A stretch of DNA of 64,000 nucleotides. Origin: DATAOG01 sp963840925 (lineage in GTDB: Bacteria; Pseudomonadota; Alphaproteobacteria; Geminicoccales; Geminicoccaceae). The stretch is from assembly GCA_963840925.1 (NCBI GenBank), contig CAWJAY010000030.1, forward strand, positions 124,001-188,000. The letters run 5' to 3'. Shown one piece after another: positions 1 through 8,792 of the stretch. The position numbers and the translations under genes are program-made. Position 1 is the first letter of the stretch, and each line of letters opens with the position of its first letter. The notes below the pieces were generated by a model. The model saw nothing but the letters and a program-made list of their open reading frames with translations, was not told the DNA's origin and did no database searches.

Positions 1-426
1 GGTCCGGGTCAGGACCACCGACTGCGCGATCCCGGGCAGGGTCAGCTCCAGTCCCAGCGCCGCCGCCGCGGCGGCGAACGCCGGCACGCCCGGGGTCACG
101 TCGTAGCCGATCCCGAGCGCCCGCAGTCGGCGCGCCTGCTCGGCGATCGCGCCATAGAACGACGGATCACCCGAATGCACCCGGGCGACGTCCAGGCCCT
201 CCCCATGCGCGCGCCCGATCTCGGCCATGATCGCCTCGAGATCGAGCGGTGCGGTGTCGATCACCCTGGGCGGCACCGGCGCCTCGTCGCCCGCCTGGGC
301 CACGACCTCGGCCGGCACCAGCGAGCCCGCATAGAGCACGACCGGGCAGCGCCGGATCAGGCGCAGGCCGCGGACCGTGATCAGATCCGGCGCGCCCGGC
401 CCGGCGCCGATGAAATGCACGCTCAT
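1..426 (-). CDS. cobM: Precorrin-4 C11-methyltransferase CobM/CbiF (3' end outside window)
   Basis: This is a SAM-dependent methyltransferase that adds the C-11 methyl group during corrin ring synthesis in the cytoplasm. The translation from ATG at 426 opens with the tetrapyrrole-methylase glycine motif (VHFIGAGPGAPDLIT, residues 3-17). It later contains HSGDPSFYGA (about residue 80) and a TPGVPAFAAAAA stretch typical of the CobM/CbiF branch. About 142 codons are visible of a family length near 255, so the C-terminal half lies beyond the window edge. The start codon overlaps the stop of the upstream cbiG-cobJ fusion by one base (TGATG), which implies translational coupling. Family assignment is firm; CobM versus CbiF naming depends on the route used. 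Confidence 0.93.
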   Translation of the reverse strand, partial: MSVHFIGAGPGAPDLITVRGLRLIRRCPVVLYAGSLVPAEVVAQAGDEAPVPPRVIDTAPLDLEAIMAEIGRAHGEGLDVARVHSGDPSFYGAIAEQARRLRALGIGYDVTPGVPAFAAAAAALGLELTLPGIAQSVVLTRT

Positions 427-2228
427 CAGCGCATCTCGTAACCGCGCGGGGTGTAGACCAGCGGCCGGCCGTGACGCCGGCGCAGCCAGCGCGTCGCGCG
501 CGCGCCGACGATCACCAGGCTCAGCATGTCAACCGCGGCCGGATCGAATGCCCCGAGTTCCCCGACTTCGACTGCCTCGCCGGCGCGCCCGAGATTGCGG
601 GCGTGGATCAAGGGCGTCCCCGGATCGCGCGCGGTGCCAAGGATCGCCAGCGCCCGCAACAGACCGTCGCGCCGCCGGCGCGAGGCCGGGTTGTAGAGCA
701 CGGTCACGAAGTCGCCCGCGGCCGCCGCCTCCAGCCGGCGCTCGATCGTCGGCCAAGGCGTCAGCAGGTCGGAGAGCGAGACCGCGCAGAAATCGTGGCC
801 GAGCGGCGCTCCGGCGCGCGCGGCTGCGGCCTGCAGCGCCGAAACGCCGGGGCTGATCGTCAGCGCGACCCGCTGCCAGGCGGCATCCTCGCTCCGCTCG
901 AGCAGCTCGCAGACCAGCGCCGCCATGCCGTAGATCCCGGCATCGCCCGAGCTGATCAGCGCCACCCGCCGGCCCGCGCCCGCGAGCTCTAGGGCCTTCT
1001 CGGCGCGCGCCACCTCCTCGCCGAGCGCAAAGCCATGGCGCACCGGACCGCCATCTGGCCGCGCATCGATCAGATCGAGATAGCCCCGATAGCCGACCCA
1101 GTCCTCGGCCTCGGCGAGCAGCGCGTCCGCCTCGGGCGTCCGCCAGGCGGCGGTCCCGGGACCCAGGCCGACCAGCGCCAGCCGCCCCTGGGGCCGGCCA
1201 ATCCCGGCCGCTTCGAGCGGCGCCGGCGCCCGGCCGATCGCGAGCGTCGCGCGCCCGCTTTTGGTCTTCTCGACCAGCAGCGCGCCCGCCGGCCCGGCCG
1301 CGGCCAGCGCCGCGCCCTCGGCGACCCCGTGGCAGCCGGTCGCCCGGAACACCTGCGCCGACGGGTTGGCCAGCCGCGGCGCCTCGGCCTCGAGCGCGGC
1401 CGCCGGGAAAAACCGGGCCGGCACGCCCAGCCGCTCCGCGAGCGCGTGAATCGCGGGCTCGTCGGCCTTGAGCTCGATCGAGACCACGCAGGCGATCGCC
1501 GCCGGCGCGAGCTCGTGCCGGGCGAGCGTCGTCGCCGCCAGATTGGCCAGCTCTTCGGGCTCGACCCCGCGCTCGCAGCCGACCCCGAGCGCCAGCACGC
1601 CCGGATGCAGCACCAGGCGGCGCTCCGAGCCGGGCGCGTCGCGATCGGTCACCAGCACCTCGCGGGCGCCGCTGTCGCCGAACCTGGCCCCGCCGGCGCA
1701 GAGCCAGTCGGCCCGCCCGGCCTCGAGCCGGAGCGCCACCTGCTCGCCGGCCAAGAGCGCGCTCATGACCGCCTTGGCGGCATCCGGGTTGCGCACCGTC
1801 CAGCCGGGCGGCGGCTGGTCGAGCGCCAGATCGAAGCGGACATCGCCCGCGGTCGTGATCGCAGCCTCGCCGCCCGTCGCCCGGGCGATCATCCGGGCCA
1901 GCTCGTTGGCGCCGAGGTGACCGCCGAGCAGCGGCACGGCGAAGCTGCCGTCGTCGGCCAGCGCCACGACCGGCGGCCCGGACCGCTTGTCGCCGAGCAC
2001 GGGTGCCAGCACCCGGATCAGGATCGCGGCGGCGCAGACCCCGACGATCGGCCGCGAGCCCGCGTACAGCTCGCGCAGGCACGCGCTGAGATCGGCATAG
2101 ACCAGCACATCGGCCGGCAGATCCGCGCGCGGCCCGTGCAGGCTGCAGCCCGGCAGCGCCGCCTGGACCCGGCGGGCCGCGGCGAGGCCGCTCGGGCCGA
2201 GCAGCACGAGCGCTGGCCTCTCGGTCAC
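426..2228 (-). CDS. cobJ: CbiG-CobJ fusion: cobalt-precorrin-5A hydrolase-like domain plus precorrin-3B C17-methyltransferase
   Basis: This 600-residue protein joins two corrin-ring enzymes. Residues 1-340 are CbiG-like: an N-terminal part with PLLGGHLGANELAR, then a CobE/CbiG C-terminal part with GVGCERG and FRATGCHGVAEGAA. Residues 348-600 form the CobJ/CbiH methyltransferase, with LVGLGPG, SSGDAGIYGMA and the FVTVLYNPASRRR loop. CobJ methylates C-17 and drives ring contraction. CbiG removes the C-2 unit as acetaldehyde in the anaerobic route, and CobE is its relative in aerobic bacteria. The ATG at 2228 overlaps the cobI stop by four bases. Which of the two reactions the CbiG half performs here cannot be read from sequence. 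Confidence 0.93.
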   Translation of the reverse strand: MTERPALVLLGPSGLAAARRVQAALPGCSLHGPRADLPADVLVYADLSACLRELYAGSRPIVGVCAAAILIRVLAPVLGDKRSGPPVVALADDGSFAVPLLGGHLGANELARMIARATGGEAAITTAGDVRFDLALDQPPPGWTVRNPDAAKAVMSALLAGEQVALRLEAGRADWLCAGGARFGDSGAREVLVTDRDAPGSERRLVLHPGVLALGVGCERGVEPEELANLAATTLARHELAPAAIACVVSIELKADEPAIHALAERLGVPARFFPAAALEAEAPRLANPSAQVFRATGCHGVAEGAALAAAGPAGALLVEKTKSGRATLAIGRAPAPLEAAGIGRPQGRLALVGLGPGTAAWRTPEADALLAEAEDWVGYRGYLDLIDARPDGGPVRHGFALGEEVARAEKALELAGAGRRVALISSGDAGIYGMAALVCELLERSEDAAWQRVALTISPGVSALQAAAARAGAPLGHDFCAVSLSDLLTPWPTIERRLEAAAAGDFVTVLYNPASRRRRDGLLRALAILGTARDPGTPLIHARNLGRAGEAVEVGELGAFDPAAVDMLSLVIVGARATRWLRRRHGRPLVYTPRGYEMR

Positions 2229-2923
2229 CGCTCGCCACCCCGCGGCAGCAGGATCAGCGCGAAATAGGGCGCCTCGTCGTCGGCGAAATCGGTCAGGCGC
2301 ATCACCCGCTCCCGCTCCGAGGTCGCGCGCTCGACATAGATCGCGCGCTCGAGCAGGCCAAGCTCGTCCAGAATTTTCCGGACTTTGTCGACGTGCCGGC
2401 CGAGCTTCAGGATCGCGGCGGCGTCGGACTGGCGAAGGCGGGCGCGGAGCTGGTCCGCGGGCGCGGTCGCCGGCACGACGACGAAGCTCTCAGCGCGCGC
2501 GACCAGCGGCTGGCGCGCGGCGGCTGCCGCCGCGGTGAACGAGACCACGCCCGGCACGACCTCGGCGGCGTACGGGGCGAGCCGGACCAGCAGCTGGCCG
2601 AACGAGCCGTAGAACAAGGGATCGCCCTCGCACAGCACGGCGACGTCGAGGCCCTGCTCGAGCTCGGCGCCGATCCGCGAGGCGCCCTCGTTGTAGGCCG
2701 CCTGGGCGAGCTCGGGCAGCGGCTGCATCGGCAGCGCGACGTTGAGCTCGCGCTGGCTGCCCGGCAGATGGGTCGCCGCGATCTGGCGGGCGAGGCTCGG
2801 CCGGCCCTGGGCCGAGACGTAGGCGACCACCGGCGCGGCGCGCAGGTAGCGAACCGCCTTCAACGTCATCAGCTCCGGATCTCCGGGCCCGACCCCGATC
2901 CCGAGGAGCCGGCCGGTGATCAC
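2225..2923 (-). CDS. cobI: Precorrin-2 C20-methyltransferase CobI/CbiL
   Basis: This 232-residue SAM-dependent methyltransferase modifies C-20 of precorrin-2 (or cobalt-factor II). The N-terminus reads GIGVGPGDPELMTLKAV, the CobI/CbiL signature. CEGDPLFYGSF (about residue 100) is the second conserved loop, and EVVPGVVSFTAAAAA follows. The reading frame is open far upstream, but the family start falls at GTG 2923. That codon overlaps the cobL stop in a GTGA arrangement, so I chose it. The length matches the family (about 235-245 residues). The gene sits in the middle of the overlapping cobM-cobJ-cobI-cobL-cobH run. Confidence 0.93.
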   Translation of the reverse strand: MITGRLLGIGVGPGDPELMTLKAVRYLRAAPVVAYVSAQGRPSLARQIAATHLPGSQRELNVALPMQPLPELAQAAYNEGASRIGAELEQGLDVAVLCEGDPLFYGSFGQLLVRLAPYAAEVVPGVVSFTAAAAAARQPLVARAESFVVVPATAPADQLRARLRQSDAAAILKLGRHVDKVRKILDELGLLERAIYVERATSERERVMRLTDFADDEAPYFALILLPRGGER

Positions 2924-4146
2924 GGTTTGAGCACAGCGAGCTGGGTCACCGGCAGCGCCGGCCGCCAGCCATGATAGCTGCCGACCCGCTCGACCCGGGC
3001 GACCGCGATCCGCACCAGCTCGCCGCCGTGCCGGGCCTGCCAGGCCAGCAGCGCGGCCTCGCCCTCGAGGGTGACCACGTTCGCGACCAGCCGGCCGCCT
3101 GGCCGCAGCGCCTGCCAGCAGGCATCGAGCAACCCCGGCGCCGTGACCCCGCCGCCGACGAATACGGCATCCGGTGCCGGCAGCTCGTGAAGGCAACCCG
3201 GCGCCGCGCCTTGGCGGATTTCCAGCTCGGGCGTGCCCAGCGCCTGCGCGTTGTCCCGGATCGTGGCGCACCGCCCGGCGTCGCGCTCGATCGCGACCGC
3301 GCCGGCGCGGCGGAGGGCGCGCAGCCACTCGATCGCGACCGCGCCGCTGCCGGCGCCGACGTCCCAGAGCAGCTGGCCGGGCAGCGGCATCAGCCGCGCC
3401 AGCGTCGCCGCCCGGACCTCGCGCTTGGTCAGCATGCCATCCGAGCGAAAGGCATCGTCGGGCAGGCCGGGCACGCTCGCCCGGATCACGGCGCCCGGCT
3501 CGCACGCGCAGGCGATCGCGACCGTATTCAGCGCCTTGAAGCTCGCCGGCTGCCAGGCCGCGGCGCTCGCCTCGGTGCAGCGCTCATCGGCTCCGCCCAG
3601 ATGCTCGAAGACCCACACCCGGCTCGCGCCGAAGCCCCGGTCGGCCAAGACCGCCGCGATCTGGTTCGGGGTCTCGCCATCTTGGCTCAGAACGACCAGG
3701 CGCGCGCCCGGTACGAGGTGGCGGTGCAGGACGGCCTGCGGCCGGCCATGCAGGCTGATCGCCTCGACCTCGAGCCGCGACCAGCCGAGCCGCGCGCAGA
3801 CCAGGCTCACGACCGAGGGCGCCGGCAGGATCTGGAGCTCCGCGAGCGGGAACCGGCGCGCCAGCAGCTCGCCCACGCCAAAGCACATTGGATCGCCGCT
3901 CGCCAGCACGACGACCGGGCGGCCGCGCCAGGCCTCGAGGTCGGCGAGCGTCGCCTCGAGCGGCGTGCGCCAGGCGAGCCTTTGCCCGGGATGGCCCGGC
4001 ACCAGTGCCAGATGGCGGGCGCTGCCGACCAGGATCTCGCCCCGTTCCAGCGCCGTGCGTGCCGAGGCACTCAGCGAGGCGAGGCCGTCGTCGCCGATCC
4101 CGACCACGCTGAGCCAGGGCTCGCTGCTGCCGGTTGCGGCCATCAT
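2920..4146 (-). CDS. cobL: Precorrin-6Y C5,15-methyltransferase (decarboxylating) CobL
   Basis: This bifunctional 408-residue enzyme methylates C-5 and C-15 of the corrin ring and decarboxylates the C-12 acetate. The N-terminal CbiE-like methylase (residues about 10-205) has LSVVGIGDDGL and the LASGDPMCFGVG loop. The C-terminal CbiT-like class I methyltransferase (about 215-408) has LLWDVGAGSGAVAIEW as its SAM motif. The fused CbiE-CbiT form and the length are typical of CobL. It overlaps cobH by four bases upstream and cobI by four bases downstream. Confidence 0.95.
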   Translation of the reverse strand: MMAATGSSEPWLSVVGIGDDGLASLSASARTALERGEILVGSARHLALVPGHPGQRLAWRTPLEATLADLEAWRGRPVVVLASGDPMCFGVGELLARRFPLAELQILPAPSVVSLVCARLGWSRLEVEAISLHGRPQAVLHRHLVPGARLVVLSQDGETPNQIAAVLADRGFGASRVWVFEHLGGADERCTEASAAAWQPASFKALNTVAIACACEPGAVIRASVPGLPDDAFRSDGMLTKREVRAATLARLMPLPGQLLWDVGAGSGAVAIEWLRALRRAGAVAIERDAGRCATIRDNAQALGTPELEIRQGAAPGCLHELPAPDAVFVGGGVTAPGLLDACWQALRPGGRLVANVVTLEGEAALLAWQARHGGELVRIAVARVERVGSYHGWRPALPVTQLAVLKP

Positions 4147-4781
4147 GGCGCCTCCGCGCCGAGCGCATTGACCGCCGCCGCCGCGAGGCTGCTGCCGCCG
4201 CGGCGGCCCCTCAGTGTGATGTAGGGCACCGCCGGCCGCTGGGCGATCAGGGCCTCCTTGGCCTCGGCGGCGCCGACGAAACCGACCGGGAAGCCCAGCA
4301 CCAGCGCCGGCGCCGGCGCGCCCGTCGCGAGCAGATCGAGCAGCCGGAACAGCGCGGTCGGGGCGTTGCCGATCGCGACCACCGCGCCGGCCAGCCGGTC
4401 TTGCCAGAACTCGACCGCGGCCGCCGAGCGAGTGGTGCCAAGCGCAGCCGCGCGCCCCGGCGTGCGCTCGTCGTGCAAGGTGCAGACGATCGGGTTGGCA
4501 CTGGGCAGCCGCTCGCGCTGGATGCCGGCCGCGACCATCGTCGCGTCGACCAGGATCGGCGCGCCGGCGGCGAGCGCTGTCCGCCCGGCCGCGACCGCAT
4601 CGGCCGTCCAGGCGAGCTCGGCCAGGATGTCGGGCATGCCGCAGCTGTGGATCAGGCGCAGCGCGATCGGCTGGAACTCGGCCGGCAGCCGGTCGATCGG
4701 GGCCTCGAGGCGGATCCGGGCGAACGACGCCCGGTAGATCGCGTCCGGGTCCTCGAGACGAGCGCCCCGCCGGTCGGCCAT
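4143..4781 (-). CDS. cobH: Precorrin-8X methylmutase CobH/CbiC
   Basis: This 212-residue cytoplasmic isomerase moves the C-11 methyl group to C-12 to give hydrogenobyrinic (or cobyrinic) acid. The conserved catalytic-histidine segment RLIHSCGMPD is visible near residue 45. DATMVAAGI, GNAPTALFRLL and the FPVGFVGAAEAKEAL block follow in the expected order. The size matches the family (about 205-215 residues). The start at 4781 lies only seven bases after the cbiX stop, so it is probably co-transcribed and coupled. Confidence 0.95.
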   Translation of the reverse strand: MADRRGARLEDPDAIYRASFARIRLEAPIDRLPAEFQPIALRLIHSCGMPDILAELAWTADAVAAGRTALAAGAPILVDATMVAAGIQRERLPSANPIVCTLHDERTPGRAAALGTTRSAAAVEFWQDRLAGAVVAIGNAPTALFRLLDLLATGAPAPALVLGFPVGFVGAAEAKEALIAQRPAVPYITLRGRRGGSSLAAAAVNALGAEAP

Positions 4782-4788
4782 CGCGCGC

Positions 4789-5712
4789 CTATCGGTGATG
4801 ATGGTCGTGGCGATGACCGTGCCGGTGATCGAGGTCGGCCTCGCTGCCGATGCCCTCGACGTGATGGTGGTGCGCGACCTGCGGCGCGCCGACCGCCGCC
4901 TCGTGGCCGATCAGCCGCGCGCGGTATTTGCACAGCCGGCAGTTCATGTTGACGTCGCCGGTCCGGATGCCTTCGATCCGCTCGACGAACGAGGCTAAAA
5001 CCTCGGGATGATCGCCCAGATAGCCGGCCTTGATGAACTCGATCTCGGGATGGCGCGCCGCGACTGCATCGGTCTGGGCATAGATCCGCTGGACCAGGAT
5101 GCCGGTAAACAGGAAATAGGGAAAAACGACGATCCGGCGGAAGCCGAGCCGGCTCGCGCGCTCCAGCAGCACGTCGACCTGCGGCGCGGCAACCCCGCTG
5201 TAGCCGACCTCGGCCCAGCCAAAGCCCATGCCCTCCCAGAGCATGCGCGCGACCTTGGCCACGTTGCCATTCGCGTCCGGGTCCGAGGTGCCGCGGCCGA
5301 TCACCGCGAGCAGCGTGGCGTCCAGGTCAACCGGCGTCGTCGTCGCCGCCAGCGCGGCGGCGATCCGGTCGCGCGCCGCGCGCAACAGCCGCGGATCGAG
5401 CCCGAGGTCGCGGCCGTACTCGATCTTGAGCCCATGCTCGGCCGCGTAGGCGTTCAAGACCGAGGGCACGTCGTTCTTGACGTGACCGGCCGCGAACAGC
5501 ATGCCCGGCACCGCCAGCACCTGCGAGACGCCCTTGAGGCGCAGCCGGTCGAGCCCCTCGCGCAGGATCGGCCGGGCGAACTCGAGAAAGCCGCTCTCGA
5601 CCGCGTACTCGGGCAGGCGCCCGATCAGGCCATTGACCAGGCGACGGAACTCGGCGACCGCGCTAGCATCGCGCGAGCCGTGGCCGCAGACCATGACCCC
5701 GATCGTACCCAT
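4789..5712 (-). CDS. cbiX: Sirohydrochlorin cobaltochelatase CbiX, with MNCxxCKY motif and His-rich tail
   Basis: This 307-residue chelatase inserts cobalt into sirohydrochlorin, the entry step of the early-cobalt route. It has two CbiX/CbiK-type repeats. The first starts at VMVCGHGSRD with the metal-binding histidine and includes GMLFAAGHVKNDVP; the second includes FPYFLFTGILVQRI. Near the C-terminus is MNCRLCKYR, the cysteine pair associated with an iron-sulfur centre in long CbiX proteins. It is followed by a histidine-rich tail likely to bind cobalt. I chose ATG 5712 because AGGAGGG lies just upstream; a longer frame to 5793 looks non-coding. It diverges from cobD across 79 bp. Confidence 0.92.
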   Translation of the reverse strand: MGTIGVMVCGHGSRDASAVAEFRRLVNGLIGRLPEYAVESGFLEFARPILREGLDRLRLKGVSQVLAVPGMLFAAGHVKNDVPSVLNAYAAEHGLKIEYGRDLGLDPRLLRAARDRIAAALAATTTPVDLDATLLAVIGRGTSDPDANGNVAKVARMLWEGMGFGWAEVGYSGVAAPQVDVLLERASRLGFRRIVVFPYFLFTGILVQRIYAQTDAVAARHPEIEFIKAGYLGDHPEVLASFVERIEGIRTGDVNMNCRLCKYRARLIGHEAAVGAPQVAHHHHVEGIGSEADLDHRHGHRHDHHHR

Positions 5713-5791
5713 GGGCGCTCGTTCCCTCCTGGCCTCCCCTGGATACCAATCCGGCGGAGCCGGAACAAGCGATGCTTGGTGACCGCCCCGC

Positions 5792-6766
5792 ATGCTGCTG
5801 ATCGACCCGGCGCCGCTGCTCGCAGCGCTGCTGCTGGCGCTTGCCCTCGACGCGCTGGCGGGCGACCCGGCCGCTCTCTACCGCCGGCTGCCGCACCCGG
5901 TCGTGCTGATCGGGCGCGCGCTCACAGCACTCGAGGCCCGCTGGCTCGACCCCGCCGCAGCCCCCGCCACGCTACGCCGGCGCGGCCGCGCCGCGAGCCT
6001 GCTGGTGATCGCCGCGAGCGCTGCCTCAGGCCTTGCGCTGCAGGCGCTCTGCCTGCTGCTGCCCCACGGCTGGCTCGCGCTGGCGCTCCTGATGAGCACG
6101 CTGCTCGCCTGGCGCGGCCTCGACCAGCACGTGGCCGCGGTCGCCGCCGGGCTCGACCGAAGCCTGGCCACCGGCCGCCACTCAGTCGCACAGATCGTCG
6201 GCCGCGACCCCGCGAGCCTCGACGAGCACGCGGTCGCCCGCGCCGCGATCGAATCCGCCGCCGAGAACTTCTCCGACGGCGTGCTGGCGCCGCTGTTCTG
6301 GGGCCTCGTGCTGGGCCTGCCCGGCATGCTCGCGTACAAGGCGCTCAACACCGCCGACAGCATGATCGGCCACCGCTCGCCCCGTTTTTGCCATTTTGGC
6401 CGCTTTGCCGCGCGGGCCGACGACGCCGCCAACTGGCTGCCGGCGCGCCTTGCCGCGCTGCTGATCCTGGCCGCGGCGGCGTTCACGCCCTGTGCCAGTG
6501 CTCCCGCCGGCTGGCGCGCGATGACCCGCGACGCGCGCCGCCACCGTTCGCCGAACGCCGGCTGGCCCGAGGCCGCGATCGCGGGCGCCCTCGGCCTCCG
6601 CCTCGCCGGCCCGCGCTCCTATGGCGGCGCCCTGGTCGAGGACGCCTGGATCGGCGAGGGCCGCACCGCGGCCACCCCGGCCGACATCCGCCAGGCCCTC
6701 GGGGTCATCCGCCGCGCGACGCTGCTGACCGCCGCGCTGCTGGCGCTCGCCGCCGCTTTTTCCTGA
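5792..6766 (+). CDS. cobD: Adenosylcobinamide-phosphate synthase CobD/CbiB
   Basis: This 324-residue polytopic membrane protein joins adenosylcobyric acid to aminopropanol (phosphate). Hydrophobic helices are evident at residues 5-25, around 65-105 and at the C-terminus. Family motifs visible are DALAGDPAALYRRLPHPV near the N-terminus, ESAAENFSDGVLAPLFWG in the middle, and YKALNTADSMIGHR followed by a NWLPARL segment. The length fits CbiB (310-330). It reads away from cbiX and converges on cobQ, ending three bases from the cobQ stop. It is the only rightward gene in the B12 block. Confidence 0.95.
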   Translation: MLLIDPAPLLAALLLALALDALAGDPAALYRRLPHPVVLIGRALTALEARWLDPAAAPATLRRRGRAASLLVIAASAASGLALQALCLLLPHGWLALALLMSTLLAWRGLDQHVAAVAAGLDRSLATGRHSVAQIVGRDPASLDEHAVARAAIESAAENFSDGVLAPLFWGLVLGLPGMLAYKALNTADSMIGHRSPRFCHFGRFAARADDAANWLPARLAALLILAAAAFTPCASAPAGWRAMTRDARRHRSPNAGWPEAAIAGALGLRLAGPRSYGGALVEDAWIGEGRTAATPADIRQALGVIRRATLLTAALLALAAAFS

Positions 6767-6769
6767 GAT

Positions 6770-8245
6770 TCAGACGCCCGCTCGCGCCACCGCCAGGAGC
6801 CCCGCGACATCGACCGCGGCCTCGAGATGCGCCGCCAAGCCATCGAGCGCCGCCTCGACCTCCGCCTCATAGGCGACGGCGCTGCCCGCACGCTCGCGCA
6901 AGCGTCCCAAGAAAACCTGGCGGAAGCCGTCGGCCGCGAACAGGCCGTGGACGTAGCAGCCCATGACCCGGCGATCGGCCGCGACCGCGCCATCCGGCCG
7001 CCCGCCCAGGTCGAGCATCGGCCGCGCCAGCCCCGCGCCGGCGCTCCGCCCGATGTGGATCTCGTAGCCCCGGATTTTTTCCCGACTTTGGACCTCGATG
7101 CCCGCGACCTCGGCCAGGCGCTTGTCGCCGCCGAGGGTGGTCTCCAGATCGAGCAGGCCCAGCCCCAAAGCCTCGCCCGGCCGGCCCTCGACGCCGTCCG
7201 GATCGGCGATCCGCCGCCCCAGCATCTGCAGGCCGCCGCAGATCCCGAGCACCGCGCCGCCGCGCCGGACATGGGCCGCCAGATCGATGTCCCAGCCCGC
7301 CGCGCGCAGCGCCGCGAGGTCGGCGAGCGTCGCCTTCGACCCCGGCAGGATCACCAGGTCCGCATCCCCCGGCAACGCTTCCCCGGGCGGCACAAACCGG
7401 AAAACAACGTCCGGCTCGGCCGCGAGCGGGTCGAAATCATCGAAATTGGCCAGCCGCGGCAGCCGCGGCACCACAATCCGGATCGCGCCCCCGGCCCGTC
7501 CGGGGTTCCCTTCCTCGAGTCCCAAAAAATCCTCGGCCGGCAGGCGGCGGGCCGCCTCGAACCACGGCACGACGCCAAAGCTTCGCATGCCGGTGCGCGC
7601 CAGGATCACGCCGTGCGCCGCCTCGAACAGCGCGGGATCGCCCCGGAACTTGTTGACGATGTAGCCCTTCAGGTGCCGCCGCTCGGCCGCCGCCAGCAAC
7701 TCCCAGGTCCCGACCAGCGCCGCGATCACGCCGCCGCGCTCGATGTCCCCGACCAGCACCACCGGCACGCCGGCCGCCAACGCAAACCCCATGTTCGCAA
7801 TGTCGCCGTCCCGGAGATTGACCTCGGCCGGACTGCCCGCCCCCTCGACCAGCACCAGCGCCGTTTTTTCCGAGATTCGTGCATAGCTCTCAAGCACGTG
7901 GGGCAAAAGCTTGGGGCGCAGCTCGAAGTACGCGCGGGCATCATAATTGCCGAGCACGCGCCCCTGGACGACCACCTGCGCGCCGACCTCGCTCTGCGGC
8001 TTCAGCAGCACCGGGTTCATGTCGACCGCGGCCGCGACCCCGCAGGCGCGCGCCTGCAACGCCTGCGCCCGCCCGATCTCGCCCCCATCTGCCGTGACCG
8101 CCGCATTGTTGCTCATGTTCTGCGGCTTGAACGGCCGCACGGCGAGCCCCCGCCGCGCGAACGCCCGGCACAGCCCCGCCACCAGCAACGATTTGCCGAC
8201 ATGCGAGCCGGTGCCTTGCAGCATCAGCGCGGGAACCCGGGCCAT
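6770..8245 (-). CDS. cobQ: Cobyric acid synthase CobQ/CbiP
   Basis: This 491-residue glutamine- and ATP-dependent amidotransferase amidates side chains b, d, e and g of adenosylcobyrinic acid a,c-diamide. The N-terminal P-loop-like domain has LQGTGSHVGKS (about residues 9-19) and FKPQNMSNNAAVT. The C-terminal class I glutamine amidotransferase domain has the nucleophile in LGICGGLQMLG (about residue 335) and ends with GCYVHGLF. The length and domain order are normal, so this is the working copy. Two damaged duplicates of its 5' end lie upstream at about 9.1-9.3 and 10.1-10.4 kb. Confidence 0.96.
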   Translation of the reverse strand: MARVPALMLQGTGSHVGKSLLVAGLCRAFARRGLAVRPFKPQNMSNNAAVTADGGEIGRAQALQARACGVAAAVDMNPVLLKPQSEVGAQVVVQGRVLGNYDARAYFELRPKLLPHVLESYARISEKTALVLVEGAGSPAEVNLRDGDIANMGFALAAGVPVVLVGDIERGGVIAALVGTWELLAAAERRHLKGYIVNKFRGDPALFEAAHGVILARTGMRSFGVVPWFEAARRLPAEDFLGLEEGNPGRAGGAIRIVVPRLPRLANFDDFDPLAAEPDVVFRFVPPGEALPGDADLVILPGSKATLADLAALRAAGWDIDLAAHVRRGGAVLGICGGLQMLGRRIADPDGVEGRPGEALGLGLLDLETTLGGDKRLAEVAGIEVQSREKIRGYEIHIGRSAGAGLARPMLDLGGRPDGAVAADRRVMGCYVHGLFAADGFRQVFLGRLRERAGSAVAYEAEVEAALDGLAAHLEAAVDVAGLLAVARAGV

Positions 8246-8358
8246 GGCTTCGGCTTCACCCGATTAAGTGATCTGACGCATCGGTCGCGTCCGGTCTTCT
8301 ATCCCGATAGGAGCCGTTACGACGAGTGCATTCAACTCCAAAGAGGGACTTCAGACCG

Positions 8359-8760
8359 ATGACCGAATCTCCATTGCTGATGCATCGCCCGGGCCGCGCG
8401 TGCGGGCCGGCCCTGGCCGTGGCCCTGCTGGCGCTCGCTGCCGGCTGGCTGGTCACGGCCCCGGCGCAGGCCTCGCTGCTGCCCGAGACCGGGCGCGCCG
8501 GCCAGGAGCGGGTCGCGCAGGCCCAGCCGGGCGTCGGCGAGATCGTGCTCGCGGCCCGCTGGAACGCCTACGAAGGCGACGGCGGCTGGTACGTCCGCGG
8601 CGGCGAGAACGAGTTCGTCCCGATGCCCGACGAGCGGACCGCCAACCGCACGGCGCGGCAGTTCAACCGGATCGAGAAGCGGGCGGAGAAGCGGGGCGAC
8701 GGCTTCATGCCGGCCGACACCGGTCCGTGCGCCGATCCGCTCTCTCAGGTCCAATGCTGA
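8359..8760 (+). CDS. Small exported protein of unknown function
   Basis: This hypothetical protein of about 133 residues has a clear Sec signal peptide: a basic N-region, a hydrophobic core ALAVALLALAAGW and an APAQA cleavage site. The mature part is polar, with a GDGGWYVRGGENEF segment and basic runs (RIEKRAEKRGDG). I recognise no domain. A GTG at 8326 could extend it by 11 codons. ATG 8359 has a GAGGG motif about ten bases upstream, and the signal peptide fits either start. It is followed 32 bp later by another small exported protein, suggesting a two-gene unit in the periplasm. Confidence 0.6.
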   Translation: MTESPLLMHRPGRACGPALAVALLALAAGWLVTAPAQASLLPETGRAGQERVAQAQPGVGEIVLAARWNAYEGDGGWYVRGGENEFVPMPDERTANRTARQFNRIEKRAEKRGDGFMPADTGPCADPLSQVQC

Positions 8761-8792
8761 GCCCCGGCACCAAAGCGGGACAAGGAGCACGC

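Noticed and set aside
1035..2267. Long rightward open frame (over 400 codons) opposite the cbiG-cobJ and cobI genes
   Set aside because: It is rich in Arg, Pro, Gly and Gln with no domain or signal, and lies antisense to clearly conserved coding. It is a shadow frame caused by high GC. The same holds for long antisense frames opposite cobL, cobQ, cobN, pckA and opgD.
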